NCBI GenBank assembly: GCA_003427395.1
Contig: BFEA01000048.1
Span: forward strand, 831,634-878,938
DNA: 47,305 nucleotides
Direction of reading: 5' to 3'
Origin: Chara braunii
Lineage: Eukaryota; Streptophyta; Charophyceae; Charales; Characeae
Shown piece by piece: positions 19,830-31,469 of this stretch (the first letter of the stretch is position 1; each line of letters opens with the position of its first letter). A model generated the notes under the pieces. It was not told the origin of the DNA. It saw only the letters and a list, made by a program, of their open reading frames with translations, and did no database searches. The position numbers were made by a program, and so were the translations under genes.

Positions 19830-21208
19830 TGTCGGAGGGCGCGGTGTCCCGGCCCTCCTCCGTGTGTCAAGTCCCTACCTGGTACCTGGGCTACAGTATG
19901 ATGTGGACCAGTCCTGGTGGCATTGCCTTCAGCAAAAGGGGTGCGCCACAGGACTTTCATTGGTCCACGCAGGCTCGGCGCCCTGCTGTACAGCAGAGCA
20001 TAACCGGCCTATGACCGTGGTAGCCGCCGGGTTCGCCCTGGGACGCGGAAGTGAAAGGACTGGCGCGGTCTTTTCTGTCACGCACTGAGGTCCCCTCTAC
20101 AGGGTTATGGGTTAGGTGCAATCGCTGTCGAAAAAAGAAGAATAAAATGTCAAATCAAAACTCATTTTCTTTTGTATGGGGAAATCTGGTGGCCTCAGGC
20201 TGCTATGATGCTATGGTTTCCTTTCCGATTTTGAACTGCCATCATCATTATTATTATTATTGTTATTACCACTAAAATTCCCTATTCTTTCGGTTTCTGC
20301 CTGTCGGCCTGTCACTTCGTAAGGAAAGGGGCGCTGCTTCGGGTTTCGGACCGTAACTGCGGCCTTATGGCCTGGGTTTACTGATCCTTTGTATATCACC
20401 TGTACCAGACCGGCTTGTCCAAGCCGCGCGGACCCCGGTGGCCAGGTTAAGAGGCAGATACCGTGAGAACAAAAGAAAAAAAAAAAGAGAAAAAGAAAAT
20501 AGAAAAAAAAGGAAAATTGGAATCTCAGACTCGTGTGTGAGCTCAGGGCGAGGTTCAGGCGAGGCTGATGCACAGAGAGATTTTTGGGACGCAGCCCTTT
20601 CCTTTCTTTTCCTTCTTCTATGGTTATTATCATTATTTTATTTTTATTATTATTATTTAGTTCTCTAATTTTGAATTCTGATTGTTGGTGTGTCCTTTCG
20701 CGGGAAGCCAACGATTCGAATTTCGAACCACCTATCTGTGGCCTAAGTAGGCCGACCCCACGTATACAGTCTGTGGGTGGGCTTCGATCTGGCATCGCGC
20801 GGCAGGACCTCAAAAGGAGGGCGACCCGCGGCCGCATTGGTAGGAGGCCTATCACCCCCTCCTGTGGAGGGTCATAAGCCCCCTCCTTTCCATCGGACAC
20901 GGGTACCCAACAGAAATAGCACAGTGCTCTCTTTTAAGGTGAAAACCTGACGATCGGGATCTCGTTATGGGACCACCACTTTAGGGTTGTAGTCGTTTCT
21001 CGGCGAGGCGAAGCGACAGGGGTCGATAGCAGAAAGTCTGCAGTCGCCGGTGGTCACTGAGACTTCGCTATTTTTATTTTGATCGATTTTTTTTTTTAAT
21101 TCTATTGCTTATTTCAGTTAACTAATTATATGGCCCCAGGTTACTAGTGAGCAAAGTTTCAGAGGGTACCTCGTTTAGAACGTTGGGGTCACAGCATACG
21201 GCCGATCG

Positions 21209-21216
21209 TATAAAAA
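21209..21216 (+). promoter_or_regulatory. TATA box of the 3' LTR
   Basis: Same TATAAAAA motif as at 1263, in the second LTR copy. From here it could drive transcription into the downstream foldback region. Confidence 0.45.
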
Positions 21217-21417
21217 GGGGAAAAAGAGGACTAAGACTTAGCTATCTAGTGGCGGATCAGGAGGGCGCTAGTGGACTGCTTCGTCACGTTAGTACGCCAG
21301 CCACTTTGCTGTGCGAGCGTTAATCGACCGAGGTGGAGGATACAGAATAGCGGGCGTTTAGCGGATGCCGATCGTCTGTGCCTAGGACCAAGGTTTTGTC
21401 TGATTTTGAGACCAGTC

Positions 21418-21930
21418 ATGGCGCTGCACGGCTATAGGCCTGGCAGTTGGCGACACACGGTGCGCTGGGTTCCAGTGTCGGGTGAAGGCCCTCTGCTTAC
21501 GACGACCCTGAACTATGATGGGGGAAAGGTAGTCCGACTGAAGGTCTGCATAGAAGGGGGGAGAGAGGAGGAGATGCGAGGTGACCAGAGGCTGCAGGTT
21601 GCCATTTCCGAAGCGCGCGACAGGGCGGAATGGAGGTGTAGACGAGACGGGGTGNCCGTGGGCTTGAGGGTGACGGTCATCTATCATGAGACCGAGTCAT
21701 CAACTGGGACTGAGACAAGGGAGGAACAACACAACGAGAGAGACTCAGGCGGGGAGAGTGAAATGAGCAAGGCGGACCGGGAAACGAACCTCAGGTCCTG
21801 GAACAGACCCGGGGAGATCCAAAAGCACCATCGAGCCGCGGAGCCGGTGGAAAAAGGACCTGAGGCCAGCTCTCGACAACTCATGCCCAGAGGCCGCGGA
21901 AACAAAAAGCAGCAGAACAGGGGGAAATGA
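21418..21930 (+). CDS. 3' LTR copy of the domain A ORF
   Basis: Same ORF as at 1472, identical except for one undetermined base at 21655 (one X residue). Being in the 3' LTR it would lie at the end of, or beyond, a full-length element transcript. Confidence 0.4.
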   Translation: MALHGYRPGSWRHTVRWVPVSGEGPLLTTTLNYDGGKVVRLKVCIEGGREEEMRGDQRLQVAISEARDRAEWRCRRDGVXVGLRVTVIYHETESSTGTETREEQHNERDSGGESEMSKADRETNLRSWNRPGEIQKHHRAAEPVEKGPEASSRQLMPRGRGNKKQQNRGK

Positions 21931-22970
21931 CGCGTGTGAGGCAGCTGCACGAGGGGCGACATGAGTACGCGTGGCACAGTCGAAGGGAGACTTAGAGGGA
22001 GAGAGGCGGTTGACGTCAAAGCTAGCGGACAGTGCACGAGAACAGAGAGTGAGCCTACTGCTCTCGTCGGAGAGGGGGAACAAAACGAATCTCGAAAAAA
22101 GAGGCAAGTGCAGTAGGACGGGGACATGCTTGGGGACTCGTCTGACAACGTGGCGCGCCAAGAAGTTCAACGAGAGAGAGAGAAGGTGTGCGCGAGAGGG
22201 CCTGGACAGACGGGAGGAACTGACGTCAACAACTGTCCCCATGACCGCTCGCTGTTTTTGGTGTTTACTGAGCCGCAGTGAGTCTTCGTGCTGCGGCGAG
22301 AGATTAGGAGAGATGGTGTGTGACCGTGCCGAGTGGCCAGAAAATGAGTCATTTCCTGAGTTGTTTTTGCGGTCTACTTCGGGAGACTAGCTGGGGAGGG
22401 ACAATGAAGTGAACACTACTCGGGAACACACGCGTGAGTGCACACTCGGCAGTTGAGGCGTGGCAGGGACAAGAGGCGCGTAGCAGAAGTCAGCACGAAG
22501 TGCGCGGGAAGACGAAGTGAGTAGGCGTAGTCTTTCATGAGCTAATCAAGAGAAAGGAGCTTGAGCAGAATAATATGCTTGCACTAATACAGGTGCTCTC
22601 GCAAGCTAACGCTCTCTGCTCAGGTCTTTACGACCTCCCTCATAGCAGCCCTGAGTATGGACTGGCTATTCACTTCAGTTTGGGTTCGCTCGATTGCTAC
22701 TTGTTTCTTTCGGTAGACTGATTATAGTGAATAAATTTTGTGAAAGAGAAGTGTGACACGCGGGTCTGTACTACGGAGTCCACTGGTCTGCGAAGTCAAC
22801 TTGTCTGGCCGCAACTATTGGTGAACGCCAGAGGTAGTGGCTTCGTGTGAAACTCGACTGATCCGATCGCACACTCTGTGAGAAAAGAAGAGAGGGGGTG
22901 ACAAAACAGAAGAGGGAGGTGATACGAGGGGCCGTGGTTTTTTAGTCACTGTTGACGTCGACTGCCTTGA

Positions 22971-23276
22971 GAAGGACTGGCTTGCTACGATGAAGGGAAG
23001 GACGAAGTTATCATAGTAACCCCGGGCAATTTCTTTGCCGACATTGAATCCGTCCGATCACGAGCCTGCCTGTGCCCCTCAGGGGACGAATCCTTGGCTC
23101 TTGGGTTGGGTCAGTTGGTGTTGCATAGAGACAAGGTGGCTCCCTTCATTGTATTTTGTGACGGACGGGTGATAGTAGACATTTATCCTAGCCTTGTTAT
23201 TGACACCAACAGAGTTAGGCTGGAGTGTAAATCAAGTAACGAGGCTAACTGGATGGGCGCGGACCGCTCTTGGTGA
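22971..23276 (+). pseudogene. 3' LTR copy of domain B-like remnant
   Basis: Identical to 3025-3330, with the same missing start codon. Confidence 0.33.
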
Positions 23277-23698
23277 CTGTAGTAGTGGTTTATGCCTGCG
23301 AATGCCCAGCCGCAGATACCCGCTATCAGGCTGCGTGAATGAGTGTAGGAAGGAACGACCTGATTTTTGAATGATGAATGATATCTGTTTAAACGCGTGT
23401 TGGTTGAAGAGGAGTGTTGCATGAGGACTTACGACTCTTAGTTTTGCAGAGTTTGGTGGGCAGGCGACCTTCTATAAGTAGACCTTAATGACCAATCAGG
23501 TGGCATGCTAAAGGATCAACTAGATAAGGGACTACCCTCTCTTGAATGATCATTGCCTATGTACGCTTATTCTTGCTATCTCGTTCTGGTTGCGTCATCC
23601 TCTCCTTCGGATTAATCAGTTTTGTGTGGTCTGAACCTCTTTCGATAAAATTTCATGGGTTTCACGTCAGGATGAGAGTTGGTGATACAACGCTCTGA

Positions 23699-23926
23699 TT
23701 GAGGCTGGTGAACCTGATGATATGCGTTGGGCCACTTTGTGCTTACCAGTCAAGCTCTAATCTACCAGTCAGGGAGTTGTATCGTCGGGGAGAGTGGCTC
23801 TGTGGCGCGAGAATAACACACAGAGCTTTCTTTCCAGCCCACGGGTATCTCCCCATGAGCGGGAAGAAGTCCTTCCTGAGGAAGGTTGCGTATCTTCTCG
23901 CCAACCTTTTGCTTTACGAAGATTAG
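23699..23926 (+). pseudogene. 3' LTR copy of domain A fragment
   Basis: Identical to 3753-3980. Confidence 0.23.
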
Positions 23927-25139
23927 TTGCATGTGATGAAAGTGACCGAACTGCAATTAAGCCTTCTATCCCTTCCAATTTCCTGTAACCTCTCGGAGGG
24001 TGAATAGAATAGGGAACGGGAGGTATGATGAATGAAAATATTGGACTACACTGAGCGGGTAGACACTACAATGTAAAGTGACGTGCCTGAGTGTCCAACA
24101 AGTTTTGATCATAGTAAGTGCCAAGTGAGTGTTGGCAGTACTCAGTGCTGGATGAGGTCCACTCTGTGCTCGCTAAGCACCGCTCCTACACGTTGCGTAA
24201 GAAAGAGTCACTCCGGACTTCTGGGGAGGAATACGGTCCCTCATAAATTCTTAAGCAATGAACAGATAGTGTACTAGGTGATGGACGGATAATGAAGAGA
24301 TAGTGTACTAGGTGATGAACGGATAATGAACAAATATTATTACACAAGAAGGTTGATGAGGTCTGTCGAAGGAAATGGCAATGGAAAGAAGTCTCTAAAA
24401 GCTGAGCCTGTTTAAAAGTTTAAGTCAATTACGAATCTACACAGTTAAGCTCTCGCGACCTTCTTGCAGAAATTGAGGGGTGGAATGGGTTCTCGGCAAG
24501 AAAAGACGGTGTAAATGAAGCAGCTGCTGACTGGAAAGTGTCGCTTCCAGTTAGAAGTAAAGTCACCGTCACGTTTTAGCTGGGGAGAAAAATCCCTGTG
24601 AATACTTTGAAGTTCCCTTGTTTACTCCGCTTCGGGTTTTTTACTTCCTGCTCAGCGTTGATGTTCAAACGGTATCTAGCAAGAGGGTAGTTATTGAGTG
24701 ACATATCGAGTGAAAACGGCTGACTAGCAGAGAACTAGCCACATAGTTGAGGGACACCAGCAATACTTCGTCAAAGAGGGTCGGGTTCTAGCAACAATCA
24801 ACTGTGCTCCAGCCAAACCCGTGCCGCACGTGAATGGACACTTTGTACTGATCAAGTAACCGGCAGTAGGTTGGGGGCTTTTAGTAAACTACTGACAAGT
24901 TCTGCAGGAAGCCCGTTAAGGCCCTCGGGTGACAGCTGGCTGTTGGGCCTGAGTGACGAGCCCCCAACCGGGAAATATTTACACAGACCGCCGAACTCAG
25001 CAGTGTCCAGGCTTCGCACGTCATCAAGCCTCTTTCTAGCCCTGGTACAGAAAAAAGAACATGAATAATTTTAACACTCTAACAATGCCTTGTTCATCCA
25101 ACTGAGACTGAGCTGAAGGCTGGGAAAAGACAAATACTG

Positions 25140-25282
25140 AGGACCTTTAGAGTTGCAAGAGACTTATGGGAACTCGAGTACTAAAATCCATGAAAAAGCA
25201 AAAGTTTATTGAGTACGTTATCTGTTATCACGTTTTAAGTGGAGAGTTACATTGCTCATCATCATTGGTGGAGAACTGTTGA
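25140..25282 (+). pseudogene. 3' LTR copy of frameshifted domain B
   Basis: Identical to 5194-5336, including the frameshift. Confidence 0.43.
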
Positions 25283-25497
25283 TCAAGCAAGAGAGGTCGC
25301 GAATGACTAGTAAAGAATTCTCCCTTCACAGTTGCTCAGTATCAGGAAAGCGGATGACAGTAAAAACTTCATGTCTCTTTGGAGGACTCAATCACAGCCT
25401 CAATTTACTGACTCTCAGACCTGGCAAAGATAAGCTTTACACAGTAGGTAGCTCAGACAGTGAGTGATCACGTATCAATTCGATAAAACTTCCCTAA

Positions 25498-25794
25498 CCA
25501 TTATTAGAAACTGACCACTGGCCTTGTGACGTGGTCGATGTGACAGTCATGAGGGAGGACGAAGTCCTGGTAGTGAAGAGTGGAGTGAACAAAAATAAAA
25601 GAGAAGGGTGGGTGAGAGAAGCGTGCCGGGACATAGAGTTACATAGGAAGGTTCAACGTGAGCACGCGGTTCAGAAGGTGAATGGTGAAAGGTACATCGA
25701 ATATGTAATTTACTTCTATGGAGACAATGAAAGAGCACACAGCGCCAGCTCTTCCCTAGAGACGGTGGAAGAGGCCAGGACCAAGCTCGAGTGA
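25498..25794 (+). CDS. 3' LTR copy of domain B ORF
   Basis: Identical to 5552-5848. Confidence 0.43.
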   Translation, partial: PLLETDHWPCDVVDVTVMREDEVLVVKSGVNKNKREGWVREACRDIELHRKVQREHAVQKVNGERYIEYVIYFYGDNERAHSASSSLETVEEARTKLE

Positions 25795-26622
25795 GCTTTG
25801 TAACGCTCCAATCACCACCGTCTGAACTCTATCTGCCTTGAACATCAGCAAGTTGCATCCTCCCTCGCAGCATGGTGACATGGTGAGTCATGGATCTTTG
25901 ACAGATATTTTGGCAGTACTCTGGTAGGCACTCTGAACAAGTACCCATAACTCGGAACAACGTTCTGAACAGTATTCCTGACAATATTCAGAATTTGAAC
26001 AGAGCATTCTTGGCGGTACTCAGAACTCAGAGCAACACTTTTGGTAGTAATCAGAGCCCGGAAAGGATGTTCTATCATTATTCGGTTGCTACCCTGTTAT
26101 TGCTCAATAATTACCCTACTGTCTATCGGTCATAACTCAGTAGGCATTTAATCAGCGAAACATTCAATCAAGATGACATTTAAGTGGTTCAGCCGCTATT
26201 TAACTCAAATTCAATCAACAAGAAAGTTAATTCGAAGGACAGTAGACTGGAAACAGCAACGAGGGACAGCAGTCTGAAAACAGTAGTATGAAAACAACAC
26301 TTCGGGGCGGCAATCTCAGAAACAGCAGTCAAATTGGAAACCAAACGGCAGACAAACAATAACCGGAGAAACAACAACCAGGAACAGAGACAAGAAATAG
26401 CAATCCGAAAAGACTGTTCTAAGCGGCAATCAACTCAATAGCCTTCTCATGCCTGAATCATCCATGAGTCATCCATCTCGAGTTGGGTGAACTGGCGTAG
26501 CGATAGATCAGCGAGATTATGGAGAGTAGCAACACAGTTAGAGTCTCCTGCTCGCTGTATCAGAGCACTGCGGAGACCTGAAGGGAAATGCAGTTGAGGA
26601 ATACAATCTGTAGACTGCATTG

Positions 26623-26769
26623 ATGATGGAACATGCACTGTCCCTCGTGAGGAACCATACAAAAATCGAGTATACATACTACTTGCATGACAAGAACGAC
26701 AGACTATGTGCCACCATAACTTCCGTGGGCATTATTGAGGAGGCAAGGAGGGCTGTTGGCGGTCACTAG
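26623..26769 (+). pseudogene. 3' LTR copy of domain B half
   Basis: Identical to 6679-6825. Confidence 0.47.
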
Positions 26770-26992
26770 CGAGCACTTCATCTCTGAACAAAGACATCTC
26801 ACTTATCTGGACATTGAAAATCATTTAATCGACAATCAGTCTTCAGCAATCACTTAATCAACAGTCATTTATTAGCGATTAGTATCCAGCAATCAATTTC
26901 CAGCAATCAGTTCCAGCAATCAACTTGCTGCAATCAGTTTGGTAGCCAGTTCTCCTGGATCATCTGGTTAGCTTGCACTGGCAAGAGTACTC

Positions 26993-27409
26993 ATGAGCAC
27001 AGTTCAGTCTATGCCGGTTAGTGAGTCAGTGCTGACCAACCTCAATCGGATCTCATGCAAGGAGACATTTCATTATCAGTATGTTAGTGCCATTGGTTTC
27101 AGACAGGGAGATCTGTCAATCTTCGTTGTCCAGACTAGCTTTGCTGATGACACTATCCACGATTTGAGGCCTTATCTGAGGAAGGGCAAGGAGACTCATG
27201 AACTTTTTTATCCGGTCTGGATCTCAGCTACCGAATACCTTGAGCAGAGAGAGAGGGAGCTCGATGAGAGTGGCGTTACGTTGATCCGCAGCTTCGGACC
27301 GATGCTTTATACTAACTACCCTAGGCCTCGAGTCCCTTCTCTTCTCACCGATGACACGAGTTGGCTGGATGTGATTGGTTTGGCAAAGAGGTACATCTCT
27401 CCTCGGTGA
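26993..27409 (+). CDS. 3' LTR copy of domain A ORF
   Basis: Identical in sequence to 7049-7465. Confidence 0.57.
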   Translation: MSTVQSMPVSESVLTNLNRISCKETFHYQYVSAIGFRQGDLSIFVVQTSFADDTIHDLRPYLRKGKETHELFYPVWISATEYLEQRERELDESGVTLIRSFGPMLYTNYPRPRVPSLLTDDTSWLDVIGLAKRYISPR

Positions 27410-27684
27410 TTGACATTGAGGCGTTGACTGAGCCCACTGAGTATCCCTACCTCAGACGAGGGGTCTTTTCAGTGGACGGGCTGCCTACATTGTGGGAGGA
27501 TTTTTGCTCCATGGTTAACTACCGTGTTATGTGCCTCGGATGGTCGTGCTCAGAGCTTGCTGGCCACAGGTGGCATTTTATCACGAAGTCTCAGTCTCAA
27601 ATTGTACGTGGGCATGGGTCTCGACACGAGAGAAGATCAATGAAAANAGATTGAGAGAGACTGACNTGAGGGATGAGTGAGGAC
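27361..27684 (+). pseudogene. 3' LTR copy of frameshifted domain A
   Basis: Same as 7417-7740, with N characters at the same relative positions (27647, 27666; further ones at 27689 and 27706). Confidence 0.33.
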
Positions 27685-28850
27685 TCTTNAGAGGTGCTGA
27701 CCATGNCTGTTTACATGTACTTTCTGAGATTATTATGAGTTCTCATTCTTCCCTCATTCAATTGCCCATGTCTTTGCTCGAGTCAGTCAGTCTTATTTTC
27801 TGCATTATTCTTGCTTGATGATTGCCTTCGTGGATGTTTTGTCACAGTTCTCAAAATCAGATTGACATAAATGATGCATGTACAACACCCCATAATTTTA
27901 TGATTATTATTTGCATAATTCTCTGCTGTTCCGAATCAAAATAAAAGATTCCTAAGACTGGGAACCGGCGAAGACCGCAATTGAAGGGTCTCGCTCGAAG
28001 CCGGACGCACACAACAGGAAGGGATTTGCATTACTTACTTTATTTTATTTATTGCAATCTAGTACAAAATCCTGCGTGACAGCCTGTTGGCTTTCCGGTT
28101 AGCCGAAGTGGCCCGACTGGAAAAAGTACGACACCGGTAGGTCTGCCGTGGAGAGCAGGAACCCAACTAGTAACAACTTCGGGACAGCCACCGCTAGCCT
28201 TCCCGCCATCTCAAGTGGTTGTTCCGCCCGATCTATTTGGCGATGATGGAGCTGCGCATGTTGCGCCATCTTTTCCCGCCCTTGTGCCCACTCAGCAGCA
28301 GAAGTTCTCCATACCCGTCGCTGTGGTTCCGCACGTGGACGAAGGCTCCGCCGTTGTCTCTTCTGCGGCCATGAGGGACGATTGGGAGGAAGTCATCGTG
28401 GAACCAATCGGGGTATTTCCTCCGACGGAGGCAAAACAAGCGGAGCTCATCCCCGACCAAATATTCTTGCTCTCCGCGGCGGACCTACCGATAGGCCTGC
28501 TGCAGCGACGGGTGTGGACAAGGAATCCGCGCCTCTAGGAGGGGCGAAGGTTTGCTCGTCGCCCGCCTCGCCTGCGTCCGAGGGTCCTCCCCGAGCTGAT
28601 GACACCCCCGGTGGTACACCCTTTAATTGGCCGCCCACGGTGCCCTCCGCTGTTCCACCGACTGGGCCTGGCGCGGAGTCCTCCGCACTTGCACCTAGAC
28701 CCGCTGGCTCTTTCCGCCCCAGTTCCGCCGCCTTGCCATCCTTCCCAGTTGCCCCAAACCTTTGGCTCGGAGACGGGCCTGCGAGCCTTTCTGGCTCGGA
28801 GATGAGCCTCGTGAACCACCTTTCCGTCGATTGCCTCGCTGCTCAACCAT

Positions 28851-28872
28851 CTCTCTCTCTCTCTCTCTCTCT
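28851..28872. repeat. (CT)11 microsatellite
   Basis: Pure CT run at the end of an inverted-repeat block. Confidence 0.95.
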
Positions 28873-28988
28873 TACTTACCCGGCGCGGACAGCAGTGTAC
28901 CCTGCCCCTCTCTTCTCTAGTTTGACCTTTCCCAAGCTGTCAAACGAAACAGGAATGCCAATTGAAGGGTCTACCGGGGGGGGTGTCA

Positions 28989-29996
28989 TCAGCTCGGGGA
29001 GGACCCTCGGACGCAGGCAAGGCGGGCGGCGGGCAAACCTTCGCCCCTCCTAGAGACGTGCATTCCTTGTCCACACCCGCCGCTGCGGCAGGCCTACCGG
29101 TAGGTCCGCCGCGGACAGCAGGAACACAGCTAGGAACCGCTTCGGGACTGCCACCGGTAGCCCTCCCACCATCTCAAGTGGTTGTTCCGCCTGGTCCATT
29201 TGGCGATGGTGGAGTTGCGCCCGTTGCGCCATCTTTTCCCGCCCTTATGCCCACTCATCAGGAGAAGTTCTCCATACTCGTCGCTGTGGTTCCGCACGTG
29301 GAGGAAGGCTCTGCCGCTGTCTCTTCTGCGGCCTTGAGGGACGATTGGGAGGAAGCCATTGCGAAACCAATCGGGGTATTTCCTCCGACGGAGGCAAAAC
29401 AAGCGGCGGCTCATCCCCGACCAAACTTTGAGCGCGGGGTGGTTTCATCCCAAGCTGTGCTTTCCCGCACGGTCGCTCTAAGCCACCCGCGCTCAACTCC
29501 CCTCGCGCGACCGCGTGGAAAAGCACAACTTGGGATGAAACCACCCCGTGCTCAAAGTTTGGTTGGGGATGAGCCTCCGCTTGTTTTGCCTCCTTCGGAG
29601 AAAATACCCCGATTGGTTCCGCGATGGCTTCCTCCCAATCATTTCTCACGGCCGCAGAAGAGACAACGGCGGAGCCTTCCTCCACGTGCGGAACCACAGC
29701 GACGGGTATGGAGAACTTTTGCTGCTGACTGGGCACAAGGGCGGGAAAAGATGGCGGAACGGGCGCAACTCCACCATCGCCAAATGGACCAGGCGGAACA
29801 ACCACTTGAGATGTCGGAAAGGCTACCGGTGGCAGTCCCGAAGCTGTTCCTAGCTGTGTTCCTGCTCTCCGCGGCGGACCTACCGGTAGGCCTGCCGCAA
29901 CGGCGAGTGTGGACAAGGAATCCGCGCCTCTAGGAGGGGCGAAGGTTTGCCCGCCGCCCGCCTCGCTTGTGTCCGAGGGTCCTCCCCGAGCTGATG
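28989..29996. repeat. Near-perfect palindrome, arms about 490 bp
   Basis: Left arm 28989-29476 is the approximate reverse complement of 29507-29996, with a 30-base centre. Because the arms mirror each other, long open frames on the two strands (28962-29933 + and 29245-30204 -) give nearly the same Pro/Ala-rich protein. The frame also stays open in the third copy (28215-28470, +), so a coding origin cannot be excluded. Confidence 0.82.
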
Positions 29997-30204
29997 GTGC
30001 CCTCCGCCATTCCACCGACTGGGCCTGGTGCGGAGTCCTCCGGACTTGCACCTGGACCCGCCGGCTATTTCCGCCCCAGTTCCGCCGCCTTGCCTTCCTT
30101 CCCAGCTGCCCCAAACCTTTGGCTCGGAGACGGGCCTCACGAGCCTTTCTGGCTCGGAGATGAGCCTTGTGAACCACCTTTCCGTCGATTGCCTCGCCGC
30201 TCAA

Positions 30205-30208
<4 letters not shown>

Positions 30209-30242
<34 letters not shown>
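30209..30242. repeat. (CT)17 microsatellite
   Basis: Pure CT run at the equivalent place in the second block copy. Confidence 0.95.
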
Positions 30243-30247
<5 letters not shown>

Positions 30248-30475
30248 CTTACTTACCCGCCGCGGACAGCAGTGTACCCTGCCGCTTTCTTCTCTAGTCT
30301 GACCTTTCCCAAGATGTGAAACGAAATAGGAACGCCAATTGAAGGGTCTACCGGCGGGGGTGTCATCAGCTCGGGGAGGACCCTCGGACGCAGGTGAGGC
30401 GGGCGGCGGGCAAACCTTCGCCCCTCCTAGAGGCGCAGATTCCTTGTCCACTCCCGCCGCTGCGGCAGGCCTACC

Positions 30476-30479
<4 letters not shown>

Positions 30480-30549
<70 letters not shown>
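30480..30549. repeat. (AG)n microsatellite, about 70 bp
   Basis: Pure AG run. It is the inverted counterpart of the CT runs and is followed by an inverted partial block (30549-30627). Confidence 0.95.
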
Positions 30550-30552
<3 letters not shown>

Positions 30553-31457
30553 TAGAGCGGCGAGGCAATCGACGGAAAGGTCGTCCACGAGGCTCATCTC
30601 CCAGCCAAAAAGGATCGCGAGGCCCGTTGTCGGTGCGAATATGCTTACAAGGGTATCCGCCTTGGTTTTTACAAGTGACAGAAAACTAGTTCGGCTTAGA
30701 GTTTTTGAGAAAACCGCGCGAGTCGCGGCAGTGTGGTGACTAAAGGTTGACTATGGGGTCTAGAAGTAGGGAGTGCGTGGGCGCACAGGTTTAAGGCTCG
30801 CGTGATCCCGTTTCTATCGTTGATTGTAAAGCTGGCGCGTGCGCAGGTCAGTTTATTTTTATTTTTCTTCTCTTAATCAACCTAGGATTTAAGGATATTT
30901 TTCTTTTAATCGGTATGTTTGACTGAAACCTGCGCGCGTGCGAAGAACGACCTCGATGACGGCATCGACAACGACGACGCGACTTCGGGCGGTGTGCGGG
31001 GTGGCGTAGGGTAGCGCACGGGGCAATGATGGCATGATATAGGTAAGCCGGCGTGGGTGTTGGGGAGCGGTGCAACCGGGTTGCTGACCCTGATCGCCGC
31101 GCCGCACTGCTTTGTATGGTATTCTTCGGGCGTTGGTCTCAGGCTTGGGCATAACGCTATAGGTTACGGCAGCGGATTGCTACTGGGGAGGTTCGGGGAT
31201 CGAGGTCGGCGGGGGGCAGCCTGGAGCAATGGAGCAGCGAAGAGCTGAGGGGTTGAGGGTCTTGCGGGACTATCCCCCTTTGTTTTGTTGGGGGAGTCCG
31301 ATCGCGGGCCCGTGTCTTAGGGCCAATGGGGGTCTTAATAAAGCCCGCGGCCTGTAATTTCTGGCGATCCCCTTCCCTAATCTGTTCTGGGTCTTACTTT
31401 AACTTGAAGCTTATCTGTTTCTCTATTGTATCCCCTTCCTTGTTTACGATCCTAGGG

Positions 31458-31469
31458 TTTAAAAAGGGG
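31458..31469 (+). promoter_or_regulatory. TATA-like motif of element 2 LTR
   Basis: TTTAAAAAGGGG, similar to TATAAAAAGGGG of element 1, about 830 bases from the LTR start. Conserved in the other copy at 44874. Confidence 0.4.

Larger units (their letters stand above)
1..28133 (+). mobile_element. Element 1: giant Ty3/gypsy-class LTR retrotransposon
   Basis: An 8.2-kb direct repeat (1-8189 and 19946-28133) brackets a region encoding gag, aspartic protease, reverse transcriptase, RNase H and integrase in the Ty3/gypsy order (integrase last). The first repeat is followed four bases later by a tRNA-Asp-type primer binding site, and homology between the repeats stops at CGACA in both copies. This is the LTR/internal boundary expected of a retrotransposon. 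Counting about 116 bp that lie before the window, the element is about 28 kb. It is not autonomous as sequenced, because gag-pol carries 12 stops and 3 frameshifts. Extra ORFs upstream of gag and an antisense ORF downstream of pol recall the layout of giant plant elements such as Ogre and Grande, but their sequences are not ones I recognise. Confidence 0.85.
19830..28133 (+). repeat. 3' LTR of element 1
   Basis: Repeat of the 5' LTR. The right end at 28133 is firm, because homology with the 5' copy stops there and foldback-family sequence begins at once. The left end is inferred: TGTCGG at 19830 is the nearest TG that forms the inverted complement of the CGACA terminus, and a G-rich stretch precedes it. 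Shared sequence can be verified only from 19946, where the window start truncates the other copy. At about 8.3 kb this LTR is far longer than the usual 0.3-5 kb. Confidence 0.75.
28134..30627. repeat. Foldback cluster of direct and inverted repeats
   Basis: GC-rich (CCGCC/GGCGG) sequence built from about four blocks reused in both orientations. Block P (CATCTCAAGTGGTTGTTCCG ... ACAAGCGGAG) is at 28134-28467 (+), 29100-29476 (+) and 29507-29870 (-). Block Q (GGACAAGGAATCCGCGCCTC ... CCCCGAGCTGATG) is at about 28470-28605 (+), 28985-29100 (-), 29870-30000 (+) and 30350-30476 (-). A third block ending in (CT)n and a fourth (CAGCAGTGTACCCTGCC ... AATTGAAGGGTCTACCGG) follow Q(+) twice. Both retroelements interrupt this family. 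No transposase seen. Confidence 0.8.
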
